A DNA stretch of 64,000 bases from Vitis vinifera (Eukaryota > Streptophyta > Magnoliopsida > Vitales > Vitaceae): the NCBI RefSeq assembly GCF_030704535.1, contig NC_081822.1, forward strand, positions 5,643,501 through 5,707,500. Reading direction: 5' to 3'. Positions within the stretch are counted from its first letter, which is position 1, and each line of letters starts with the position of its first letter. Of this stretch, positions 11,588-21,700 are shown piece by piece. The translations under genes were made by a program, and so were the position numbers. The notes under the pieces were generated by a model, which had not been told where the DNA came from, did no database searches, and saw only the letters and a program-made list of their open reading frames with translations.

Positions 11588-12603
11588 TGTTGATCCAATC
11601 CAACGAATTCCAGAGCCTGGCATGAAGAACCAAATTAGGGTTTTCAATCCACATATATTAAACCGGGGCTCCGATAATCAACAGATCATCATGAAAAATA
11701 CAAAACTATAACGGTTCAAAATCATGTCAAGACTCAAGACTAAAGTGACAACAATAATAATAATTAATAAGAAAAAGGTAGTTACGGATCCGCGAGTGCA
11801 TGGCTCTGTTCCCGCTCTCAAGTTTGGTATGTTTTTAACCACCACCACCCATATTTAAAACTTACTATAGAATATGATGGTAGAAACTTAAATATTCAGA
11901 TGAGTACATGCTTATCCATGTGAGGAAATATCACGAGGACCCAAAAAAAAATTAAATTAAAAAAAAAAAGTGAAAAAAAAGGCACTCATGGCATTCTTAT
12001 CCAAATCCAATGCCCACATAAAATTAGACCCTTTGAAGGGTCACCGACCAGGACAGTCTTGCATCTCTATTAGCTTTCTTTGATTTGCCAAAACATATGT
12101 TTCCATTCTACACGTAACTGACAATAGTTTTGATTCTTGAAGCTCATCCTTGTTTGCCAAGATAGACATTTCCTCGTAGAGTGCATCTCCCCATAAGGTG
12201 TATGCTTCATTTTTGTCTCTCTTTTAGAGGGCTATTAGAAGTACATAATTAAAGTCTCCCAGCACAATTTTCAAGTGGAATTTTTGGATTGAATTATAAT
12301 CATTACTTAATGGAAAAGAAAAGGCACTGTTCTATTTCTACCTGAAACAAATATGCTGCTGCATCTGTAGTGCAGATTTTTTTTGTTTATTTTTTCTCTT
12401 TGTCAATGGGGGGTTTTGTAGGAAAGAGCTTTCATGTTGTCTGGAAAAACATCCTCAAGACTCTGAATATTAAACGAGTGGAATGAGGTTGGAAATGGAA
12501 ATAGCTAACGTTGTTGTACAGTTGTGTGTATTAGAATTTAGAAACAAAATACAAAAAGGAAAAATTCAAAAATCTAAATCAAACACTGGTATTTGATCAA
12601 GGG
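11588..12603. other. carbonic anhydrase upstream region and bHLH 3' flank
   Basis: Non-coding by inspection, with several A-runs near 11945-11980. It includes the 5' flank of the carbonic anhydrase gene and the 3' flank of the bHLH gene; both genes lie on the minus strand. Confidence 0.5.
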
Positions 12604-13355
12604 TTAAGAAGAAGCGTTTGAAGTAGAGAAACGAGGGCGCTTGTGAAGTGGGAACACCCCGGTGGACCCAAAACCCGAAGCCCGATTTTCCACCACAGCT
12701 TTCAATGCCCTTCTCAAATTCCCAAGTTCAGCCTCCCCACCACCACCCCACTGCATCACCACCACGCTCTTCGTCCGCCCTCCCACCGTCGCCATCTCGG
12801 CCCGCACCACCCGTGCCCTCACCGAGCCAATTGCCTGCGTCAGATCCCGGTTCAAACTCGGTCTATCCTCGCAGCACAACGTCGCCTTTATCAGCCTCTC
12901 ATCTCCCTCGTAGTACCCCAAAGTCACCTCGTCCGTCTCTCCAGGAAACGTCCACGACTCCGATCCACCGCCGCTGCAGCATCCGTCTCCGTTCTGCCCC
13001 GCCACGTCAGCAGCGCGCTTCCTGAGCTCCGTCACGTGCCGAACCACCTCCGCCAGCAATGACGCCTTGTCTGTCTGGAGAGAACAAAGTAGTTGAAAAT
13101 GTAAGAGCGTGCGACTAAATTAGCCTTACAACGCCGCGACAAAGAAAAAGCATCACTCACTTTGGTGGTGTTAGGGAGGAGAGTGCGGAGAGTGGAGAGG
13201 TGAGCGTTAATTCGCTGTCTGCGCCTCCTCTCAGCCTCGCTGTGGCTGTTGCATGCAGCCGTCGATTTTCCCTCCACCCTTGTTCCTGAATCCCCATCCT
13301 CCAACTTCAACTTCATCTGCTGAACAGGTTCATAGTAGCTTTGAAACGGAAGCAT
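12604..13355 (-). CDS. bHLH transcription factor with C-terminal ACT-like region
   Basis: Two exons, complement of 13161-13355 and 12604-13074, joined in phase 0 (AAA/GTGAGT donor, CTCCAG acceptor), 221 aa. The basic region HSEAERRRRQRIN (about residues 38-50) has the His, Glu and Arg residues needed for E-box binding. Helix-loop-helix follows (LSTLRTLLPNTTK, then TDKASLLAEVVRHV). Residues about 105-190 (VTLGYYEGDERLIKATLCCE and after) resemble the ACT-like tail of the Arabidopsis bHLH30/32/106/107 type, which mediates dimerisation. The C terminus is basic (HKRPRF). Expected to be nuclear and DNA-binding; target genes cannot be read from sequence. The coding region is much more GC-rich than its surroundings, which creates long mirror frames on the other strand. 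Confidence 0.88.
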
Positions 13356-16114
13356 TTTCTACCCAAAAAGCAAGATTTAAAAAAATAATAATAATAAATG
13401 AAAATATAAATATTGAGAGAAATGAAGAGTTTCTACACATGGCACATAAAAGAATCTTAACGATGTAAATATTGAATGGAACCTCAATTAATTGTTGTAG
13501 TAGAAGATATGATAGGGATCAGGGAGCTCCAAGATGAAGATATAGTCTGTCTGGAATAATGGAAAAAACCCCTGACTTTTTGAAGAAAGAGGAAGAAGGG
13601 GTTGCATAGAGAAAAATATATTAGGAGAATTGGAAGCTCAAGTTGAAGTAGTAGACTTGTAGTGTACTGGTTGTGGTGGTAGAAAGTGAAAATGAGAGGT
13701 GTTGGAGAGAAACCACCCCCCCTTTTCTTTTTTTACCGGGGACAGTTAAAAAAGGTGAACCATTGCCCATTACCCATTACCCATTAACCGAGGAATAGGA
13801 CCAAAAGCTAAGATGGGTAGAAGGGAAGAGTGAAGTAATAACAGGGTGATTGCAGAGAGAATGAGGTAGAAGAGTATGTGAGATCACACTTGGGACTTGG
13901 GACTTGGGATTCATTTTCGAAGTACATATCTAGACTCAGTTGTTTCAAATTAATTATTGACGACGAGTGTATTTGATAACGGTGGGTGTAGGAGCATTTG
14001 ATAATTCTGAGGTGAAATGTCCATTTGTTTCATTCATTCTCGTTTATCTAGTGGGGATTTCACTGAAAATGCCTTCATAAAGTGGAGCATAATGCTCCAT
14101 CCTAATTCTAGATTTGGTCACAATTTCCACACCTAAAGGACTTATTGGCGTACGTAAACCTGTGTGGTTGTTGGTGGGTGTCCTTTCAAGACCCAACGTG
14201 AATAGGAGTGTGTATCAACTATCCACCACGCTTTTTGTGCACATAATGAAAGATCATTTGCAAATGGCAATGTAACACGGCAAAAGTAGGTCCGAAGGTG
14301 GAAAAGAAAGGTAGTCGGAGTCACACTCCAAACTCCATCGACGTGGATCAAGTGAGTGCTGGGTGGTGGTGCTGCTGCTGGAGGAAGGCGTGGAAAGGCG
14401 AAACGTGGCACAATCACTTTCAATGAACAGTAACATATTACGGCGGCGCCGACAGCTTTTCTAAGGGAATCAAAAGTGACAGCAGCGATTATGAGCCGAC
14501 AACACCCCCTTTGTGCCTTTGTCACCACGCTATATTTCACCCTTTTTTTCTCTCTTTGTTTTTTTTAGCCTCGGCAACCATGGTCACCTTCTCCACCGTC
14601 CGTTCTTGAACCCACTCTCATTCCTGGCCCTTCGATGTCTTTCCTTGCTCTTCATCCTATTACTTGGTTCTCCTCCTTTTCGCTTCTTTCAACCCAGAAA
14701 GGACCCCATGTTGGGATTCATGACAATCACAGCAACATTAGCAAAGGTTCGTTCGAGAGAAAACGATTCAAAGTGGAAAAGGAATCCGATGTGGGATGGA
14801 AGATTTTGATGAAAATGAGGAAGGGAGCGCCTTATGTTACGTGTTGGTTATTATTCCCCAGCACATTAGCAATAATAATATTGATGGCAATTTTATTTGT
14901 GGATTTTTGTGATTTTAATACATAAAACAGTCGGTGAATAGTTCAAAGGAAGCAAAATATAAGATGCTTTGTCCTTTATTATGGAATGTATCCGCCGGAC
15001 GTATCAATTCAAATTTCAGCAGGTTGTCTCCTTCCACAGTGCCATCCCAGAGCCCCTAATTGTATGCAGAAGCATGCATACATGAATATTCATCCCAAGT
15101 TCTGTTGATACTTGGAATGCTTTTTCAAGAAAATCAATGTTACTTTCTCAAAAATATATTACAACTAGAGTTGCATACAATAATAGATTGCTAAAACGTG
15201 CGGCCTGTTATGATGAATTAGTGTTGAATGAGGAGGGACGTCTGAACGCTCAAAAACAGGTGAAGAAAGGCAATGCTGGCTCTGGATGCGAGGCCCCCAC
15301 AGCACCATTTATTATAATGAAAAGTAAAGAGTAAAATCAACATCTAATGGCAGGCAAGGAGAGACAAGGAGGTCAGGGCAGGGCAAGGCAGTGCAGGAAC
15401 AAAATTCCTAATTCTTGGCTACCAGGATGACGTCTACATACACACTGCAAACAGACAGGTTCCCATCCCTCATTCTGTCTTGCACTTTGGGTCCACAACT
15501 GTACCTGCCTCCTTTGTCTTCATCAACCAAGCTTCAATATTCATGTGAGCTTCTTGTCAGACCCCCAGATCAGGTTGGTTTGAGTTCAAATTTATATATG
15601 CTTAATGGAAATATTTGTTAGGGAAGACATGGGGTTTAAGGCATGAACAACCCTTTTGGTTCACACCCATCCCCCACCCTACCTATTAGGCTTTTTACCT
15701 TCAAAAATTAAGAGCAGGAATGAAAAGAACGGAAGGCCCCCAGCAAAGACCTGATGTCCTTTTATATTCCATTCCCTGACCCTAGTGTGGGGCCTAGTCT
15801 CTTCAAAATTGACCACCATCCATTTCTCTGATGAGGATTTCTTCACTAGTTCAGACTTTTAAAGGCTGGGGAAAGCAAAGATATGGGGAGAGGAAAGGAA
15901 AAATGCAGAGAGAATGGTTGAGACAAAGCTTAAAGTAACCAGGAATGGGAACAGTAAAAACCTTACTGTCCCAATACCCATACCCCACCCCAGTCAAATA
16001 TGTACAAGCTACTGAAAACCTTCCCTTCACCATCCATGCTTATGAACTTGGCTAACAAGTGATAAGAATGAATTTCCAAGATCTACTCAAGAAAAGCAAT
16101 GAAAGAAATAAACA
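13356..16114. other. bHLH upstream region and intergenic DNA, no gene recognised
   Basis: Contains the bHLH 5' flank, with three tandem cccatta units near 13766-13787, and about 2 kb of unassigned sequence. Open frames at 14142-14540 and 14513-14925 have no recognisable domain. Confidence 0.45.
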
Positions 16115-16115
16115 A

Positions 16116-16927
16116 TGTTTTAAAAATCAAATTGATCATTAAATCGAAAAAATTATCAATTCACGATTCATTGATTAAATCATGATTGAATCAGTGTTGT
16201 TATAAATATATAATTTATATATTATTAAAATTTAAAATAATTATAAAAATTAAAATTAAAATTTATATATTATTTAAAAATTAAAATTTTATTTGAAAAT
16301 CATAAAATTATTTACAAATCAGAAAAAAAAAGTTTGAAATTAGAAATTAAAATTAAAATCAAAATTTTAAATTTATTTTTAAATCCAAAACTTATTTTAA
16401 AATCATAAATTTATTTAAAATTATAACATTTTCATGAATTTAAATTAAAATAGAAAACATAAAATAATGGATATAAACTAATAAGGTAAATAAAATAATA
16501 ATAAAAACAAAAATAAAAAAATCCATGAGGAAGTAAAAGGACAACTGAAAAGGAAGGGGGAAGAGAGGCAGTGCGTAATAGGAGAAGAGGAAGAAGAGGG
16601 TGGTGGGGGCGCACGCTTGGAGCATATTCGGAGCAGAAGAAGGATGTGGTGGTGGGGTGGGGGTGGGGTGGCGCAGGCTGGCAACAGAAGATGGGGCCAG
16701 CTGAGGCTGGAGGCGCACGCTAGGAGCAGAAGGGTCACGACGGCTGAGGCGGAACTGGAAATGGGGAAAAGAGAAGGGGGTTTTTTTGAACTGTTCGGTT
16801 CAGCCAAAACCAGCCAGGTCAACCTGTTCCGGCGGTTTCGATGCTGGTTCAAAGGCTGCCCGAATCAAATGGATGAATCAGACCAGATTCGTGACCAACC
16901 AGCAGTCGAGCCTCTCGAACCGAGATA
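16116..16927. mobile_element. non-autonomous DNA transposon relic, MITE-like
   Basis: The left end gttttaaaaatcaaattgat resembles the inverted right end of the element at 37271-38349. It has the same architecture: a terminal block, then gtt-ataaatatataatttatatatta, a low-complexity AT core, a GC-rich middle, and a final block full of gttca/ggttca words. No transposase is present. The right terminal repeat is not clear, so it may be truncated. A G-rich run at about 16646-16674 could form a G-quadruplex. Confidence 0.5.
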
Positions 16928-17321
16928 AAATGATTAAACAATGTCAGTTTTTTTTGTATTAATGAGATTCTATGTCATAAACTTTATCCTTCTTCCTTTA
17001 CTTAAACCCTACAAGATAAAAAAACCTACCCCATTTTGAAGCTAAATTAGAAGTTTCTAATTATTAAAGTTAGGTTATAGAAGAAATTGAATTTAAGTCA
17101 AATATGTTATTAGAATCTTAGTAAAATTTGGATTTGTTTAGAAAGCTTATAAATAAGACTAATTGATATAAATCGAGATAAAATAATTAAATAATATCAG
17201 TTTTTTTTACTTAATGAGATCATAAGATTTCTATCTCTCTATTTTTCTATATATATATATCCGTCGTCATAAACCTTATCCCTTGTTCCTTAAACCCTAA
17301 AAGATAAAAACCCTACCCCAT
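16921..17321. repeat. pair of direct repeats
   Basis: 16921-17034 and 17173-17321 share, in order, cgagataaaa-gattaaa, cag followed by a T run, taatgagat, gtcataaac-ttatcc, cttaaaccctaaaagataaa and cctaccccat. The second copy has about 35 extra bases including a TA run. About 140 bp separates them. The repeat begins exactly where the MITE-like element stops. Confidence 0.65.
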
Positions 17322-18718
17322 CAACTTGATTGTAGACATCCATGTTTGTCTAACATCACCAAGGGCCAAAGACAAAACAGGAACTGAAACATTCCTCAAG
17401 GAGTGATTCCAACTCGCATGGTGTATGATCTAGACATAAAATCATGGTATGAGTTGGTAAGACTATGACACAGTAGTCTGTATCATAATTTTCCTTTTAC
17501 ACTACATGCTTGGTTTTGGTCTATGTGCACACCACAAAAGCAGCATCAGATTGTAACCAACATCAAGATTAAGGTTTCCTGCAACAATTTCAAATGTAAG
17601 ACTTTTGACATCAAATTGACACCTTAAAAGGGAGGAAAACTGAGAAAAGCACATACCAATTACAATATTCAACTATTATGAAATCAAAAGTTACTAGTAA
17701 CAGTTCATACGAGTCAAACTACTGTTGAACCAAATAATCCATGAAGTTCTTGAGGATAATCTCTTTCCTATTGGTTACATCTTCATGTACAGTATGCTTC
17801 AGTGCATAGCATTTCATCAAATTACCAGAGATAAATACAACATTATACCATAAAATTGAGCACAAAATATCATTGTACTTGGACAGAGCCAAATCATAAT
17901 TAGTTTGTACAACAGAAGGAGATCAATGAAATTTTCACAAAGCATTCAGTTTCAACAACATATCCATGACATTCAATTAATTGCAGTAACCAATATTTGT
18001 ATTTAATATCATCCCATTGCTAAGTCTTTGCCATTATAACTAAAAAGATTAATAAAAATTACAACCATTCACAGTACACAATTTATTGGTGAGAAGTAGT
18101 TTAATCCTTGACACAAAAAAAGATTGTATAAATATTCCTAGTTATTTCAGCCAGTTCAGATCATATGTTGAAGAGAAACCATGTTTTAGATTTTTTTGGA
18201 AGTTTGTGAACCATAGGATCAGATATGGTCTTTAATCATTGTGTGGGCATATCAGCATGTCGTTCATGTGTGTGTGCGCATATGCATGCATGTGTGTGTG
18301 TGTGTGTGTGTGTGAAAGAGAGAGAGAGAGAGCTCTTACTCGTTGAAGATTCTTCAATCACCCATCTACTGAAAGTAAGTACCCATATTGGGTTAAGATT
18401 AACATTGCCTTCACAAAGTCTAACAAAAAGGTAACAACACATAGTTCAATTCACAGAATCCAGACCCAACATCCAGATGGGATATTTCAATTCATATCAA
18501 GTTAAGATTAACATGGCCTTCACAAACCTTATGTGCAAGCCTTGCACTGGACAAGAAAAAAGGCAAGGAGCATAAGTCCAATGACCATGTATTCAAACTG
18601 GGTATAAACAAAAAATTCTCACTAGTCACACAATGATGAAACTTGCAAAAATTAGTGGACCTATACCATGCCACTGAACAGAAAACTTTCTGAGGATTTT
18701 AAAAGATACCTAGCTAAG
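17322..18718. other. intergenic DNA with microsatellite, no gene recognised
   Basis: No coding frame supported. A short direct repeat (gttaagattaacat-gccttcacaaa) occurs at about 18391 and 18499. Confidence 0.5.
18291..18332. repeat. compound microsatellite (TG)12-(AG)8
   Basis: Twelve TG units at 18291-18314, two A bases, then eight AG units at 18317-18332. Likely polymorphic. Confidence 0.95.
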
Positions 18719-21700
18719 CTAAGTATGTCCATTTCTATCAAACGGAGATCCAGAAGGAGCAGTGAGACCAAGGCTCCGCATAACTCTCATTCTCCGTGCA
18801 TTGAGTATGTGAGACTTCCTTGAAGATATTTTTTCACTAGTCTTCCTTGTTGAAGATGTTGCCTAAGGACAGTTTCAAATTTATGGATCAACATGTGGTA
18901 GAAGGTACAAGCTTACAGAGAATGGGAAAAAAAAGGAGAGCTTACTAACCGTGCATGGGCTATTCGAATTGAGCTTCTTCAGCATGTCATCCTTTTTAGA
19001 GGTTTTCCTTTTTGCTTCCTTCTCAGTGCTTGGGCTATTTAGCTTGAGTTTCTTTTGTGCCCCATCTTGTTTCAAGGTTTTACTTTCTGATGCCTCCTCA
19101 TAGCATTGGCTACTTGGCCTGCGTTTTTTTTGCAGTACACCATCTTGCGTAGGGGTATTGCTTTGCTCTTTTGCATCAATCAACTCAAGTTTCTTCTGCA
19201 CCACATCTTGCTTAGGAGTTTTTCCTTTCGCTTCCTTGCGTGCACTTGGGCTATTTGGCACAAGTTTTTTCTGCAACCCTGCATCCTTAACAGTTTTGCT
19301 TTTTGCTTCTTTTTTAGCATCAGTGCTTAAGCTATTTGGATTGTGTTTCTTTTGCACCCCACTATGCTGAGAGGTTCTGCATTTTGTATCATCTTCATTG
19401 CTCAGGCTAGTTGGCTTTGGTTCCTTCTGCACCCCATTTTGCTTAGAGGTTTTGCATTTTGCTTCCCACTTGGCACTTGGCCTCTTCAGTTTGAGTTTCT
19501 TCAGTTCCCCATTCTCTTTAAAGGTTTTGCTTTCCACTTCCTCAGCACTTTCTGTCAGCAAATTGCCATTCTTTACCATCATTTGCTTTAAATTGCCAGG
19601 CAATTGTCTTCTTGGAGAAAACTTTGCCTGGGACCATTTATGTATGGAAATGCAATGCAAGTTCAGAACACAAACTCATAAAAAGAAGTGCAAAAATGTA
19701 ACCAGCCACAGCTCAGAAAAGTTCAATTATCCACCAAGTTATTCTTCTTAACACTAAGCTGCTTTGTTCCTTCAATTTTTTTGAAACATTGACCTTAGAA
19801 ATTTTAGCAACGAGATCAGCCTTCCATGCTCTAGTTCCTTGAAAACTTACAGCTGGATGATGTTTTTCTGAGGCACCAAATGTCTGAAAACAGTTTTATA
19901 TATATTGCCTTTGCAGTCATACTAGAAAATAAGCATATGGTTTCCAAGGAAAACAGGATGCTAAAAGATCAAAACCAAACTCACAGTTTTGGAAGCTTCT
20001 ATTTCCTGGTTGTTTTCAGTTCATTTTTACTTCAAGTTTTCGTCTTTAGCAGACTATTCTACTTCTTTCTGCACAACGTTGTTTGACCAATTATTAGATT
20101 TTTCTTTTTTTTAAATAAATTATCAATTGAAACAAAACGCTAATGAGTAGTGATGAGATGAACAACGATCTATGGTATATGGATGCAAATGAGTATCATT
20201 CCAACACAACTATGAGGTGCTGGATATCCACCACCCAAAATGTAGACACAGGAATGCAACGCAACTATATTTAGAATACATAGTTCTCTGTTTTAAGTAA
20301 TTGTGATTGTGGAAAAATCAGAGCTTTATTTTAGGTAAAAAGCAAATATATCCAAAAAAAAAAACAAAGGAGAGAGTAAAATTGTGAAGATATTAATAGC
20401 TATACCATGACTTCTGTGAAAAAAGGTACCATTTCATTAATTCTTCTCCACATTTTTGGGTGAACATGAGTTCATTCTTTATAATCCAAGTCTCAAACTA
20501 AATCCATATCAACAAGCCAATTAGGATAATGTTGAATGGATTAATCCTAAACAAATATCAAGTCAACAGATAACTGCAACTGCATTTGAAAGCCTGTATT
20601 CTATAAATTCCATATACTTATTTTATCATTACAAAAATAGATTACACCAGTAACCGGAAGATTTGGTTTTCATCCACACAAAATAAGGACAAGAGGAAGG
20701 CCATTGAGCCAAGTTATAATTCAAGATGAGGTAAGTTTGCCACATAATTCTTTCTAAATCCATTGAACTAAACACGGTTTTAATATTTTAGTAGCACTGA
20801 TTTTTTTTTTTAGACAACAAGATCATGTATTAAGATGCACCCAAAAGGAGGGGGGCACCCTATGTATTCAGGTAGTATACACAGAAACAACCCAAAACAA
20901 GCAACAAACAAAAATGGTCTACACAAACAAGGGAAATCTAACCACAATAAAGAGCATCTTAGCAGTGATTGTATTGACCAGCTCCAAACTGATGAGTATC
21001 AAGCATATTAGGTGAATAATAGGATGTAAGGAGAGGCAGCAGTGTACTTATTTTAGGCTGGCTAACTGCATGGAAATTATAGATCCATGGTGTTTATCCT
21101 TCTTCTCTACTTATGATTCTCATAAAATTGTCCATATGATGTGTCAGCCATTTGATTCATCATCTAGCAAAGATATCCACGGTTTGTTATGTCATTGTAA
21201 GTTTGTAGCTAGAAACAAAGATGATGTTGGGTAAACTATTTTGCAAGTATAAATGCAATTATAATCAAGAATAACATTTATCAAGAGATTATCAAGTCAA
21301 CTTGAAAAATGAAAATTACATCTCATTTCCACCAGCTATTCCACATTTGAAAGCAAATACAAAACAATTTCAAATGATACTACAACTTTTGATAAAAGAG
21401 CACCCCCCAATCCCAACGCTCAACTCCTATTATAATCATAAGATCATGCCTAAAAAAACAAAAAGTACCACCTCCACCTGGCCATTCCAATACTCAGCAT
21501 CCTAGATTGATTAAGTGGCCAATATGTTGTTAACCATGACCACAGCACCGCTTTCTTCTGAAGGAAGTAAATCTGGTGTCCTAAAAGTACTAGAATGCGT
21601 TGCAGATCTAGGCTCCAGACAATTGGAAGCTTAAATATCAGAAGTACACCTGATCTACCAAACTATCAAAGAAAGCTGTTCCATTAAAAATGCACATGGC

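Noticed and set aside
12643-13062. Several long plus-strand frames opposite the bHLH gene
   Set aside because: Shadows of the GC-rich bHLH exon 2; the minus strand encodes a recognisable bHLH and ACT-like protein.
14142-14925. Chain of 90-130 aa frames
   Set aside because: Different frames and strands without shared splice sites or domains.
16440-16852. Overlapping Pro/Ser/Leu-rich minus-strand frames
   Set aside because: Produced by G-rich low-complexity sequence inside the MITE-like element.
18881-18949. Extension of the large PWWP-gene exon through the intron at 18863-18949
   Set aside because: The frame continues to a stop, but splicing at ACG/GTTAGT to the 18862 acceptor restores the conserved SLGLTAPSGSPF tail.
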